Positions 25,446-34,699 of a DNA stretch of 64,000 nucleotides are shown in pieces (positions within the stretch are counted from its first letter, which is position 1; each line of letters starts with the position of its first letter). The translations under genes were made by a program, and so were the position numbers. The notes under the pieces were generated by a model that saw only the letters and a program-made list of their open reading frames with translations, did no database searches and was not told where the DNA came from. Origin of the DNA: Archangium gephyra (GTDB lineage: Bacteria; Myxococcota; Myxococcia; Myxococcales; Myxococcaceae); the NCBI RefSeq assembly GCF_001027285.1, contig NZ_CP011509.1:8766501-8830500 (forward strand), written 5' to 3'.

Positions 25446-26611
25446 GTCCCGCAGAGGAGCGCGTTGGCCAGCAGCCCCACGGCCACCGAGGCCGCGCAGC
25501 AGGCCACCACGCCCGTCCAGCCCCACGCCTGCCACGCGAGCCCGGGCAGCACGGAGCCGAACGTGCCGCCCAGGTAATAGAAGGTGAGGTAGAGCGCGCT
25601 GGCGCTCCCCTTGGCGGAGCGCGCGGTGGTGTTCACGAAGGCCGGGGCCACGGCCTGCGCGGTGAAGGTCCCGAGCACGAGCACGACGAGCCCCCCCACC
25701 ACCACCGGCAGCGGCCTGGCGAGCGCCGCCAGCATGCCCAGGGCCTCCACCGTGAGGCCGATGCCCATCAACCGCCGGGCGGAGACACGCGCGGAGAGCC
25801 TCCCCGCCACGGGCGCGATGACCACGCCCGCCAGGTAGACCAGGTAGATGCTCGAGACAAGCTCCGTGGACAGCTCATACGGCGCCGCGGACAGGTGGTA
25901 CGGCAGATAGGTGAAGAGGCCGATCCACCCGAAGAAGAGCGAGCCGCCCACGAGGAAGGCGCCCAGCAGCGGCGGATCCGTGAGGTGGACGAGCATGCCG
26001 CGGTAGGCGGCCAGCCACCCGCGGTGCTCCGAGGGAGGCACCGGGGCGAGGCCTCTCGCCAGCACGAACGCGGCGGTGAACGAGGAGAACGCGAAGGCGA
26101 CGAAGGCGGCGCGCCAACCGGCGTGCGCGGCGATCCATCCGCCCACCACACGCCCCACCAGGCCGCCCACGACGCTCGCCGCGATGATGCCGGCCACCAC
26201 CGGGGCGAGCCGCCGCGTGCGGTAGCGATCTCCCGCGTACGCGACCACCACCGCCGTCATGCCGGGGACCAGCACGCCCTGCGCGGCCCGGAGCCCCACC
26301 AGCATCCCGAAGGACGGGGTGAAGGCACAGGCCAGCGTGGCCACCGAGCGCAGCAGCGTGGCGCCCACCATGACGCGCTTGCGCCCGAGCACATCCGAGA
26401 GCGGCCCGTAGAAGCTCGACGCCGCCGCGATGGCGAGCACCACCGCCGACACCGTGAAGCCCGCCCGGGCCGGCCCCACGCCGAACTCCCGCGACAGCAG
26501 CGGGAGGATGGGCTGCGTGAGGTACATGTCCGCGTAGGCCGCGACGGTGCCAAAATAGAGCGCGAGCGTCCCGTCCTGGCGTCCGCTCGCGCCGGGTGCT
26601 TCCGAGTCCAT
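25433..26611 (-). CDS. MFS transporter (YnfM/arabinose-efflux-like)
   Basis: A 392-residue 12-helix transporter. The MFS motif A loop is YGPLSDVLGRKRVMVGATLL between helices 2 and 3. A second copy, VAGRLSARVSARRLMGIGLT, lies between helices 8 and 9. The N-terminus reads LALYFGTVAAYADMYLTQPILPLLSREFGV, typical of the YnfM/Bcr-like drug or sugar efflux group. It lies 43 bases downstream of the pectinacetylesterase-family gene on the same strand and may share its transcript. Substrate unknown. Confidence 0.87.
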   Translation of the reverse strand: MDSEAPGASGRQDGTLALYFGTVAAYADMYLTQPILPLLSREFGVGPARAGFTVSAVVLAIAAASSFYGPLSDVLGRKRVMVGATLLRSVATLACAFTPSFGMLVGLRAAQGVLVPGMTAVVVAYAGDRYRTRRLAPVVAGIIAASVVGGLVGRVVGGWIAAHAGWRAAFVAFAFSSFTAAFVLARGLAPVPPSEHRGWLAAYRGMLVHLTDPPLLGAFLVGGSLFFGWIGLFTYLPYHLSAAPYELSTELVSSIYLVYLAGVVIAPVAGRLSARVSARRLMGIGLTVEALGMLAALARPLPVVVGGLVVLVLGTFTAQAVAPAFVNTTARSAKGSASALYLTFYYLGGTFGSVLPGLAWQAWGWTGVVACCAASVAVGLLANALLCGTQRP

Positions 26612-26654
26612 GAGCGCGGCAACATACCCCGCCCGGACCCCATGTCAGCCGGAC

Positions 26655-27968
26655 TTAGCCGCCCAGCGCGCCGTTGATCAGCGGCGCGAGGATGTCCATG
26701 CCCGGATCGTCATCGTTGTAGCCGTTGGCCGGCTCGTAGATGCGGATGCGCTGGTTCTCGTTGATGAAGCGGGAGAGGAACGTGTCCATCGGCACGAACT
26801 CGCTGTTGCACTTCCAGTTCTGCCACGGCTCGGAGACGTACTCATACCAGCGCTTCTTCTCCATCCGCTGGCAGGCGTGCGCACCCACGAAGGTGATGAT
26901 CGTGGTGCAGTGGCTCTCATTGATGGGCCGGGCATGCGGGATGAAATAGCTGAAGTTGTTGTAGAGGTTCAGCTCGGCGACGAGCCGGTCCTGGTCCTGC
27001 TTCCAGTAGCTCAGCACCGACTCCTTGTCGTTGGGCGTGAGGAAGCGCTCGTAGGAGAAGCGCGAGTAGTTGTAGTCCCGCGTATAGGCCGTGTAGGCGA
27101 GCTGGTCGTTGGGGAACTCCATGGCCACCATGCGGTTGATGGTGCCCATGTTGTTCTGGTCGAACGACGCCGGCAGCTGGCTGAACACCGAGTTCAGGTT
27201 CCACGACTGGCGGATCTTGTCGTGCAGGGCGCGCGAGCGGTCATTGACGTTGGCCGCCAGGTAGATGGGGCCCGAGTCGTTCAGGTAATAGCCACGCGCC
27301 GGGTTCGTGATGCGGCGGACGAAGTAGTACGCGGACGCGGTGGCGGTGCCGCCCGCGCTGAAGCCCGTGACGAGCAGCTTGTTGACGCTGGGGAACTGCG
27401 TCTTGGCGTAATTGGCCGCGGCGAGCGTATTGGAATAGCCCGAGTGGTGCCAGGTGAGCGGCGGCTGCGCGCCCGTCGAGTCCGTGTAGGTGACGGTGTT
27501 GTTGCCCACGTGCACGTCGCCCGTGCAGTACGGCATGTAGACGATGTTCCAATCCTTCGTCACCAGATCCTTGCGGCTGCGGAACGGCAGGCCCGGATCC
27601 GCCCCGTTCACGATCGGCGAGACATACTTCGCCGTGAACTGCTGCATGTAGTCATCCGTCAGCCCGTTCGGATTGGCCGCGCCCAGCACGCCCGCGCGCC
27701 CGCTACAGGTGTCGTAGTCCCAGCACGCGCCGCCACCCTCGAACATGAACAGCAGGTTCTGGGAGCCCGTGTCGCTGCGGTGGATGAAGAACTTGTACTG
27801 AGAGCCGTTGCCACACTTCGTCCCCGGCAGCTCCACCTTCTGCCAGGAGTAGTTGTTCCCTCCGTCTACGAGCACATCGACAATCCCAGAGACGAGAACT
27901 TCCGCCTGGGCGGTGGCCGCCGGCACGGCCGCGGCCGCGAGAAGACCCAACAAGAGATGGTTTTTCAT
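26655..27968 (-). CDS. Secreted pectinacetylesterase-family (Notum-like) hydrolase
   Basis: A 437-residue exported alpha/beta hydrolase. A signal peptide ([18 protein letters not shown]) precedes KYNFFIHR-like strand [27 protein letters not shown] is the oxyanion-hole Cys loop, and [12 protein letters not shown] contains the nucleophile Ser in GxSxG. These blocks are characteristic of the pectinacetylesterase/Notum family, which deacetylates pectin or removes palmitoleate; the substrate here is unknown. Cys residues ([13 protein letters not shown]) suggest disulphides. The start chosen is the ATG of MKNHLLLG; a longer frame is not supported. Confidence 0.8.
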   Translation of the reverse strand: MKNHLLLGLLAAAAVPAATAQAEVLVSGIVDVLVDGGNNYSWQKVELPGTKCGNGSQYKFFIHRSDTGSQNLLFMFEGGGACWDYDTCSGRAGVLGAANPNGLTDDYMQQFTAKYVSPIVNGADPGLPFRSRKDLVTKDWNIVYMPYCTGDVHVGNNTVTYTDSTGAQPPLTWHHSGYSNTLAAANYAKTQFPSVNKLLVTGFSAGGTATASAYYFVRRITNPARGYYLNDSGPIYLAANVNDRSRALHDKIRQSWNLNSVFSQLPASFDQNNMGTINRMVAMEFPNDQLAYTAYTRDYNYSRFSYERFLTPNDKESVLSYWKQDQDRLVAELNLYNNFSYFIPHARPINESHCTTIITFVGAHACQRMEKKRWYEYVSEPWQNWKCNSEFVPMDTFLSRFINENQRIRIYEPANGYNDDDPGMDILAPLINGALGG

Positions 27969-28109
27969 CCCAACTCCTTCCATGGTTGGTTTGTGGTGAG
28001 AGACACACACCTAGCACAATCCGTGAAATAGTTGTATCTCCAGACGGAGCAGCGATTTCCCAGTTTTCGAGATTGTGACAAACACCCATCACGAGGTATC
28101 TCTTCCGTC

Positions 28110-28790
28110 ATGGCTGTGAATGGTCGACCGAAGATTCTGCCGTGGCTGCTCGCGGCATCGGCTGTCGTGCTGCTGGTCCTGGTGCTCGCGGGAGTCTTCC
28201 GCACGGGCCCGTCCACGGATGACGCACCGGGACAAGAGCCACGGGCCGCGCTGCCCGAGCCGGGCCCGTCAGCGCCAGCGCCCCGTACCGCCTCCGCGTC
28301 ACCCGGTCCCGCGGCCGTGGAGACCGATGCCGGAGTGCCGCCCATCGCCGAGGCCGCGCCCGGCACGGCGCCCGCCCGGCATCCGGTGGATCTCGAGAAG
28401 CTGCGCGCGCTGCTGCCCGACAACCTCTACTGGGAGATGGGCGTGCCGACGAAGGATCCGGAGGTGCTGCGCAAGCGCGACGAGGAAGGACGGCGCTGGA
28501 ACGAGCTCTACGGCAAGGTGCAGTCGAACACGGCCAGCGAGCAGGAGATCCACCAGTACTACGAGCACCGCCGCAAGGTGTCGGAGGACTCCATCGCGTT
28601 CGCGAGCGCGGTGCTCGAGCAGTACGGCACCCAGCTCCCGGAGCAGGAGCAGGGCCTGTACGCGCTGAGCATCCGGATGCACCGCACGCGCCTGGAGGAG
28701 CTGCCCGGGCAGATCGAGGCGGCACTCGCGCGCAAGAGTGCCCAGGACCAGCGCCGCGAGGCCTGGCGCGGCGGGGGTGGCGGCAACTGA
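28110..28790 (+). CDS. Hypothetical membrane-anchored protein
   Basis: A 226-residue protein with an N-terminal membrane segment (ILPWLLAASAVVLLVLVLAGVF, about 9-30), then a Pro/Ala/Ser-rich stretch to about 95. A charged, mostly helical C-terminal domain follows (LRALLPDNLYWEMGVPTKDPEVLRKRDEEGRRWNELYGKV...). The helical part may form a coiled coil. It ends in a Gly run. No family recognised; the function is unknown, and it is probably periplasmic. Confidence 0.65.
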   Translation: MAVNGRPKILPWLLAASAVVLLVLVLAGVFRTGPSTDDAPGQEPRAALPEPGPSAPAPRTASASPGPAAVETDAGVPPIAEAAPGTAPARHPVDLEKLRALLPDNLYWEMGVPTKDPEVLRKRDEEGRRWNELYGKVQSNTASEQEIHQYYEHRRKVSEDSIAFASAVLEQYGTQLPEQEQGLYALSIRMHRTRLEELPGQIEAALARKSAQDQRREAWRGGGGGN

Positions 28791-28884
28791 GCGGCGGGCC
28801 CGCCCGTTCTGTCGGGCTCCGTGCAACCAGCACGCGGGGACCCCTTCCCGCCCGCCATGCGCGCCCTCACCCTGTAGGGCAGCC

Positions 28885-29190
28885 ATGGAACTCTCCGCTC
28901 TGTCTGAATCCGACAAGCGGCGCTGGCTCGCGCTCGCGGGCCTGGTCGCCGTTCCCGTCTACGTCATTCCCGTGGGCCTCTTCGGCCTGCGAGCCCTCTG
29001 GCCCCGGACGCTGCGCACCGCCACCTCGGGCGCCATCGCCCTGGGCATGGTGTCCCTGCTCGGCCTCGGCTTGAAGGGGCTCACCCGGGTGAAGGCCAGC
29101 CAGCCAGGCAACCGGGAGCGCTGGAGGCTGCCCTTCCGCATGCCCGTCATGCCGGAGGAGTTCGCCGCCTCGGCCGCCTCCGGCCACTGA
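28885..29190 (+). CDS. Small hypothetical membrane protein
   Basis: A 101-residue protein with two hydrophobic segments, WLALAGLVAVPVYVIPVGLFGL (14-35) and TSGAIALGMVSLLGLGLKGL (46-65), and a basic C-terminus. The upstream TAGGGCAGCC gives a weak ribosome binding site. No family recognised. Confidence 0.6.
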   Translation: MELSALSESDKRRWLALAGLVAVPVYVIPVGLFGLRALWPRTLRTATSGAIALGMVSLLGLGLKGLTRVKASQPGNRERWRLPFRMPVMPEEFAASAASGH

Positions 29191-29370
29191 GTCGTTGGGA
29201 CTCCAGTCATCACGCTCTGCGTCATCGGGGAAGGAAGTGTCCTCGGTGATGCATTCCGTCAGACACACCGCGCTCATGGCTGGGCGGACGCCCCTCGCCC
29301 GAGAGGCCCGCGCGGCAAGTGGCACCCGCTTGGGGTATAGGTTCGCCTGCCCTCGGGCGGGAGGCGGTTC

Positions 29371-30750
29371 GTGTCACTCAGTGTCTTCGATATGTTCACC
29401 ATCGGCATCGGGCCCTCGAGCTCGCATACCGTGGGGCCGATGCGTGCGGCGCGGCAGTTCGTGGAGAGTCTCGCGAAGGAAGCGGGAGGACTCGGCGGCG
29501 TCGAGTCCGTGAAGGCGGAGCTGTTCGGCTCGCTCGGGCACACCGGCAAGGGACACGGCAGCGACATCGCGGTGCTGCTCGGGCTGGAGGGCGAGCGCCC
29601 CGAGGAAGTGGACTGTGACGTCGTGCCGGCGCGCATCTCGGGCATCACCGAGACGGCGAAGCTGAAGCTGCTCGGCCAGCACACGATGAAGTTCCGTCCC
29701 TCCGAGGACATCGTCTTCCACAAGCGGCAGTCGCTGCCGCGCCACCCGAACGGCATGCGCTTCACCGCGGTGGTCGCCGGGCGGAGCGAGCCCTTCAGCC
29801 GCATCTACTATTCGGTGGGCGGCGGCTTCGTCATCAACGACGACGGCACCTCGGCGCACGCCGTGGGCGTGAAGGACTCGCGCATCCCCTACCCCTTCAA
29901 GACGGGCGCGGAGCTGCTCGCGCTCTGCCACCAGCACGGGCTGTGCATCAGCACGCTGATGATGGAGAACGAGAAGGCGCTGCGGCCGGAGGCCCAGGTC
30001 CGGGCCGGACTGCTGCGCATCTGGGAGGTCATGCAGGCGTGCGTGAAGCGCGGCTGCGAGCGCGAGGGCATCCTCCCGGGTGGCCTGAAGGTGAAGCGGC
30101 GCGCGGCGAGCATCTACCGCAAGCTCAAGGGCGACATGCGCGGCAACGCGGATCCGCTGCTGGCCATGGACTGGGTGAACCTGTACGCGCTCGCGGTGAA
30201 CGAGGAGAACGCGGCACAGGGGCGCGTGGTGACGGCGCCCACCAACGGCGCGGCCGGCATCATCCCGGCGGTGCTGCACTACTACCGGCGCTTCGTGCCG
30301 GGCGCGGATGACGAGGGCGCCGTCCGCTACCTGCTCACGGCCGGGGCCATCGGCATGCTCTACAAGCTCAACGCCTCCATCTCCGGCGCCGAGGTGGGCT
30401 GCCAGGGTGAAGTGGGCGTGGCCTGCTCCATGGCGGCCGCGGCCCTCACCGAGGTGATGGGCGGCACGCCGGAGCAGGTGGAGAACGCGGCGGAGATCGG
30501 CATGGAGCACAACCTGGGCCTCACGTGCGATCCGATCGGCGGGCTCGTCCAGGTGCCGTGCATCGAGCGCAACGCCATGGGCTCCATCAAGGCCATCAAC
30601 GCCGCGCGGCTCGCGCTGCAGGGTGATGGCAAGCACAAGGTGTCGCTCGACAAGGTCATCGCGACGATGCGCCAGACGGGCGCGGACATGATGACCAAGT
30701 ACAAGGAGACCGCGCGCGGCGGCCTCGCGGTGAACATCATCGAGTGCTGA
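29371..30750 (+). CDS. sdaA: L-serine dehydratase (single-chain, iron-sulfur type)
   Basis: A 459-residue enzyme that deaminates L-serine to pyruvate using a 4Fe-4S cluster. The N-terminal beta domain starts [24 protein letters not shown]. The alpha domain has the cluster and substrate blocks [25 protein letters not shown] and [24 protein letters not shown]; the three conserved Cys are present. [18 protein letters not shown] is also characteristic. Full length for the fused single-chain form. The GTG start is preceded by GGGAGG, partly inside a small GCCC/GGGC stem. ChaC follows after a hairpin. Confidence 0.93.
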   Translation: MSLSVFDMFTIGIGPSSSHTVGPMRAARQFVESLAKEAGGLGGVESVKAELFGSLGHTGKGHGSDIAVLLGLEGERPEEVDCDVVPARISGITETAKLKLLGQHTMKFRPSEDIVFHKRQSLPRHPNGMRFTAVVAGRSEPFSRIYYSVGGGFVINDDGTSAHAVGVKDSRIPYPFKTGAELLALCHQHGLCISTLMMENEKALRPEAQVRAGLLRIWEVMQACVKRGCEREGILPGGLKVKRRAASIYRKLKGDMRGNADPLLAMDWVNLYALAVNEENAAQGRVVTAPTNGAAGIIPAVLHYYRRFVPGADDEGAVRYLLTAGAIGMLYKLNASISGAEVGCQGEVGVACSMAAAALTEVMGGTPEQVENAAEIGMEHNLGLTCDPIGGLVQVPCIERNAMGSIKAINAARLALQGDGKHKVSLDKVIATMRQTGADMMTKYKETARGGLAVNIIEC

Positions 30751-30759
30751 AGTACCTCC

Positions 30760-30780
30760 GGGGGCGTTAGAACCGCCCCC
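30760..30780 (+). terminator. Intercistronic hairpin between sdaA and chaC
   Basis: Perfect 7-bp stem GGGGGCG/CGCCCCC with a 7-base loop, 9 bases after the sdaA stop and 9 bases before the chaC ATG. It may stop sdaA transcripts or mask the chaC ribosome binding site. Confidence 0.5.
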
Positions 30781-30789
30781 AGCCCGACC

Positions 30790-31293
30790 ATGTGGATATT
30801 CGGCTACGGCTCACTCATCTTCCGTCCGTCCTTCCCCTTCGAGGAGCGCCGTGAGGCATGGCTCGAGGGCTGGGCGCGGCGTTTCTGGCAGGGCTCGATG
30901 GACCACCGGGGCGTACCGGAAGCCCCGGGGCGGGTGGTGACACTGGTGCCAGAGCCCGGCGCGCGCTGCTGGGGTGTGGCGTACCGGATCGCCACCGAGC
31001 GCGTGGAGGAGGTGCTGACCCACCTGGATTTCCGGGAACAGGGCGGCTACGAGCGGCACCGGGTGCTGCTGGAGACGCGCGAGTCCCCGTCCCTGGAGGC
31101 CGTGGTGTACGTGGCCGGCCCGTCCAACCCCCACTACCTCGGGCCCGCGACGGCGGAGGCGATCGCGCAGGTGGTGCGCTCCGCCCATGGGCCCAGCGGC
31201 TCGAACCGCGACTATCTGCAGCGGCTGGCGGAGGCGCTCACCCAGGCCGGCGAGCATGACGAGCATGTGGCGGAGCTGGTGCGGCTGCTGTAG
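30790..31293 (+). CDS. ChaC-type gamma-glutamylcyclotransferase
   Basis: A 167-residue cytoplasmic enzyme of the ChaC family, which cleaves glutathione to 5-oxoproline and Cys-Gly. The signature FGYGSLIFRPSFPFEERRE is present at residue 4 onward. The catalytic Glu is in DFREQGGYERHRVLLE, and YVAGPSNPHYLGP is also typical of bacterial ChaC proteins. The length is normal. It lies 39 bases downstream of sdaA. Confidence 0.9.
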   Translation: MWIFGYGSLIFRPSFPFEERREAWLEGWARRFWQGSMDHRGVPEAPGRVVTLVPEPGARCWGVAYRIATERVEEVLTHLDFREQGGYERHRVLLETRESPSLEAVVYVAGPSNPHYLGPATAEAIAQVVRSAHGPSGSNRDYLQRLAEALTQAGEHDEHVAELVRLL

Positions 31294-31644
31294 GCGAGCG
31301 CCGGGCCCGAGGCAAGCCTCCGGCGGCGGCTTCGATTCCCGCCGCTTCCAATAGAGGTTGCCCGCCGCCTTGAGTCGAACCCACTCCTAACGAGGAGGCG
31401 TGGAGCATCTTGGGGGGCCAAATCGGTTCTTATCGGAGTAGAGAGGGGCGGGAGGCGCGGTGCTGCTCGGGTTTGTCGGCGCCAGCGAATTTCCCGCATC
31501 CGGCTCTCGGACAGATTTCACGTGGGGCATTCAGCGCAAGAGGCTTTGCAGTTCCAGCACTCCGAGATTGCTGTGAGCCCGGCGTGGACTACATCGAGGA
31601 GAACGTCCTGGCCTCCGCGGACCGAGGCCAGGGGGTACCGGAAA
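31294..31644. other. Intergenic region with a T-arm-like fragment
   Basis: No protein gene is convincing. At 31324-31350 the sequence CGGCGG-CTTCGATTC-CCGCCG followed by CTTCCA resembles the 3' end of a tRNA or tmRNA (T-arm plus acceptor). No matching 5' half is seen, and the loop has 9 bases instead of 7. It may be a leftover attachment-site fragment. A CTCCT/AGGAG hairpin lies near 31386-31399. Confidence 0.3.
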
Positions 31645-31671
31645 GGGGAAGCCCGCGGAACGGGCTTCCCC
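31645..31671. terminator. Perfect 11-bp hairpin terminator
   Basis: GGGGAAGCCCG and CGGGCTTCCCC with a 5-base loop. It starts 33 bases downstream of the stop of the FG-GAP gene, and on that strand it is followed by TTTCC, so it most likely terminates that gene. It could act in both directions. Confidence 0.75.
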
Positions 31672-31703
31672 TCGTCTTCAGCGAAAACCGGCCGTGATGC
31701 CCG

Positions 31704-34553
31704 CTACGGCTTCGGCGGGCACGCGGCTCCGGTCACGTTGACGTAGGTGGTACCGCCACCACCGCAGACGCCACTGGGGTTGTAGCAGCTTGAGATTCCC
31801 GGAGCGCCCGGATCGCCGCAACCATCGTGGTCGGAGTCCGGGTACCACTGCTTCACCACCGTGGCGCCGGCGTCCGCGTCATTGCAATCCTCCGGCTTGT
31901 CCTCGAGCAGGTACTTGCCCCGGACGTCGCCAGGCCGATCCGAGGGATTGGTGCAACGCCACAGCGCGAACACGCTGCCCCGGTGGTTGTCGCGATCGCC
32001 GTCGCCGTGCCACAGCAACCGGTTCGACTCGGGGTCATTGACGTCGCCGTCGCAGTCGTTGTCGATCTGCTCCACATAGGTGTAACGGTCACCGCCAGGC
32101 GCGATCTCACACACCTCGGTATTTCCAGGGTAGCTCAACGGCTGGCTGTCGTTGCAGTCCCCTGTCTCCTTGGAGCTCTTGGAGGGCTTGCCGCAGAAAC
32201 GTCCGAGCTGTGCCGCACTGCCGAAGCCGTCACCGTCCTCGTCCTTGAACCACGTGGGCGCCGCGAGCGTGTCGTCGGGCGTGCCGTTGCAGTTGTTGTC
32301 CTTCTGCGGACCGTTCTCGTCCTCGCACACCTCGGCGTAGCCGGGCCGGACCGTGTTGTCCGCGTCGTTGCAATCGCTGCCATCGCGCACGTACTCGCCC
32401 TTGGAGCCCTTCGCCGGCCTGGTGCACGAGCGCACCACGGGGTCCGTGCTATTGCCCACGCCATCACCGTCGGCATCCACGTACCACGGCGTATTCGGGT
32501 TCAGGCTGGCGTCACGATCGTTGCAATCCGCCCGGTTGGAGACGTAGCCGGGCCGGGGCACCGAGGAGCAGCCCGCGCGGTACGGGAAGAACTCCGTGTC
32601 GCTGCCGAAACCATCGTGATCCACGTCCACGTACCACACCGCTCCATCACCCTCGTCGACCTCTCCGTTGCAGTTGTTGTCCTTGGTGTCGCAGGCCTCC
32701 AGGGCGTGCTCGTTGCTGTCCGGATCCTCATCCGCTCCGGGCTCGAAGCACTCATCACCCAGACGGTCCTCGTTGCGGCTCCAGTCCGCGCCGGGCGCGG
32801 AGCAGGACTGCTCCAGCGAAGTGAAGATATCCGCATGCAGGTCGTGGTCCGCGTCCTTGAACCAGAGCGGAGCATCCGAGGCGGTGCTGTCATCGGCCTG
32901 GCCATCGCAGTTGTCGTCGATGCCCACGGTGCTGCAGAGCTCGGCCGCGTCGGGGTTGATGGCCGGGTTGGAGTCCTCGCAATCGCCCGCCTTGTCCGCC
33001 CAGTGGCCGATGGAGGGCGGCACGCAGTCCAGCATGGCGACGGCGCCGGAGTCGCCGAAGCCGTCCTCGTCATGGTCCGGATACCAGGAGCGCGGTCCGT
33101 TGCCCTTGATGAGGTACACCTGTCCCTGGCCCCCCGAGTAACCGGGCGCACCCACCAGGATGTCCGCCACACCGTCCCCGTCGAAGTCACCCGCGCTCGA
33201 GACAGCCCGGCCGGCCTGATCGCCCGCCAGTTCGCCAGCGAAGGTGGTGAAGCTCGAGAGGTTCTGGGTGGGCATCAACGTCTGGCTGCCGTAGATGAGG
33301 AACGCGGCGCCTTGACTGCCAGAGTCGCCAGGAGCACCCACCAACAGGTCCGCCTTCCCATCACCATCGAAGTCACCCGAGGCGACGGAGGTACCCGCCA
33401 GATCTCCCGGCTGTCCCACGAAGGTCTTGGAGCTGCCCAGGGTGACGGTGCCGCTCAGCGACCCACCCGACACGAGGTAGACGCGGCCCGGCTGCGACCC
33501 GCGGCCAGGAGCGCCCACGAGCAGCTCATCCTTGCCATCGCCATCCAGGTCCCCGACTCGCGCCAGCGAGCTGCCGGCCAGCGAGTCCGGGGACGTGCCG
33601 ACCAGGCGCGCATCCGCACCGCCCAGGGAGCGATTGCCGGTGAGCGGACCGTAGAAGACGAACACCGCGCCCGCGTCGGGTATGGAGGCAGTGTCGAAGC
33701 CAGGCACGCCCACGAGCAGGTCGCCCTTGCCATCGCCGTTCAGGTCCGCCACGGCCACCGACGTGCCCGCCTTCAGGTCCGTCTGCGAGATGACCGGCGC
33801 GAGGTTCTGGATGCGGTAGATGGGGGTGGTGTACAGGTTGGTGTTGGCCACGGCAGCGCCCGTGTTCTTCACCACGTACACGATGCCGCTGTTGGAGGGC
33901 GCCACGGCGGCACCACCGTTGTTCTCGCTCAGCGGAGCGCCCACGACCAGGTCCGACGCTCCATCGCCCGTGAGATCGCCCGTGGCCAACGCGGTGCCCG
34001 TGTCGTCACCAGCCGCCGCCCCCACGTACTTGAACACATCAGCGCCGACAAAGGCAGGCAGCTTGTTGCCGTCCACGGCATACACCGCGCCGCGGCTATT
34101 GAACCCAGGGCCACCGGCCAGCAACTCCGCCTTGCCGCTCGAGTTAAAGTTCCCCAGCAACACGGAGCTGCCCGCCCGGGCACTGACGTCGCCCGTGAGC
34201 TTGCTGTGGACCGTGCGGATGTCCAACAGACCGTTGCCACGTACCAGGCACGCCGCGCCATTGCCCGCGGGTGCGCCCACGAGGATGTCACTCTTTCCAT
34301 CCCCGTCCGTATCGCCCGAGCTCAGCGCCGAGCCCATCTGCGTGCCGCAAGCCGATGACCCCAATCGCTGCAAGGACGGAACGTCGGCCAGTGACATGGA
34401 GCCGAGGTTGCACTCCAGGGACTGCTTCTTGGTGGCCAGCTCCGTCGAGGGCCCTTCCTGCTTGGAAGCCTCCTGCTGCTCGGATCCACTACACGACGAC
34501 AAGGCGGCACTCGCCAAGAGCGAGGCAACGACAGACGTTCTTTTTTGAGACAC
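31704..34553 (-). CDS. Large lipoprotein with FG-GAP repeats and MopE-type metal-binding repeats
   Basis: A 949-residue surface protein. A signal peptide ends in lipobox ALSSC near residue 20. Residues ~60-480 are FG-GAP repeats of integrin-alpha type with calcium motifs such as DTDGDGKSDILVGAP, DLNGDGKGDLLVGVP and DFDGDGVADILVGAP, about six to seven blades of a beta-propeller. Residues ~490-949 carry about seven copies of the MopE putative metal-binding repeat (WYVDADGDGVGN... DCNDAD.... EVCED.. DNNCNG). It is predicted to be calcium-dependent and on the outer surface. The start is a GTG. A 16-bp palindrome about 120 bases upstream is shared with the LuxR gene. Confidence 0.88.
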   Translation of the reverse strand: MSQKRTSVVASLLASAALSSCSGSEQQEASKQEGPSTELATKKQSLECNLGSMSLADVPSLQRLGSSACGTQMGSALSSGDTDGDGKSDILVGAPAGNGAACLVRGNGLLDIRTVHSKLTGDVSARAGSSVLLGNFNSSGKAELLAGGPGFNSRGAVYAVDGNKLPAFVGADVFKYVGAAAGDDTGTALATGDLTGDGASDLVVGAPLSENNGGAAVAPSNSGIVYVVKNTGAAVANTNLYTTPIYRIQNLAPVISQTDLKAGTSVAVADLNGDGKGDLLVGVPGFDTASIPDAGAVFVFYGPLTGNRSLGGADARLVGTSPDSLAGSSLARVGDLDGDGKDELLVGAPGRGSQPGRVYLVSGGSLSGTVTLGSSKTFVGQPGDLAGTSVASGDFDGDGKADLLVGAPGDSGSQGAAFLIYGSQTLMPTQNLSSFTTFAGELAGDQAGRAVSSAGDFDGDGVADILVGAPGYSGGQGQVYLIKGNGPRSWYPDHDEDGFGDSGAVAMLDCVPPSIGHWADKAGDCEDSNPAINPDAAELCSTVGIDDNCDGQADDSTASDAPLWFKDADHDLHADIFTSLEQSCSAPGADWSRNEDRLGDECFEPGADEDPDSNEHALEACDTKDNNCNGEVDEGDGAVWYVDVDHDGFGSDTEFFPYRAGCSSVPRPGYVSNRADCNDRDASLNPNTPWYVDADGDGVGNSTDPVVRSCTRPAKGSKGEYVRDGSDCNDADNTVRPGYAEVCEDENGPQKDNNCNGTPDDTLAAPTWFKDEDGDGFGSAAQLGRFCGKPSKSSKETGDCNDSQPLSYPGNTEVCEIAPGGDRYTYVEQIDNDCDGDVNDPESNRLLWHGDGDRDNHRGSVFALWRCTNPSDRPGDVRGKYLLEDKPEDCNDADAGATVVKQWYPDSDHDGCGDPGAPGISSCYNPSGVCGGGGTTYVNVTGAACPPKP

Positions 34554-34668
34554 GAATACTCCTGGTTACCGGGTTCGCAAGACAGCACCAGGGAAAGCCC
34601 CTCCCTCCCATCCGAAGCCTTCCCTGGCCATGGGGAGACATGCTGGACAAACGGGCAGCGGAAGTCTG

Positions 34669-34684
34669 TACCACTTAAGGTGTA
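34669..34684 (-). promoter_or_regulatory. Near-palindrome TACCACTTAAGGTGTA upstream of the FG-GAP gene
   Basis: It matches the perfect palindrome at 35892-35907 in 13 of 16 positions, including the TACCACTTAAG core. It lies about 116-131 bases upstream of the GTG start of the FG-GAP lipoprotein. It is a likely binding site of the adjacent LuxR-type regulator. Confidence 0.6.
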
Positions 34685-34699
34685 TTCCGCGACGCGAAC

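Noticed and set aside
29321-29335. Possible sigma-54 promoter TGGCAC...TTGG upstream of sdaA
   Set aside because: The -12 element has GG instead of GC at the required spacing, so it does not meet the consensus.
31360-31420. Possible tRNA on the minus strand (GGGTTCGACTC)
   Set aside because: The T-stem does not pair and no D- or anticodon arm is found nearby.
31827-34358. Long plus-strand open frame opposite the FG-GAP/MopE gene
   Set aside because: The minus-strand protein has clear repeats and a lipobox; the plus-strand frame is a Val/Arg-rich shadow of Asp/Gly codons.
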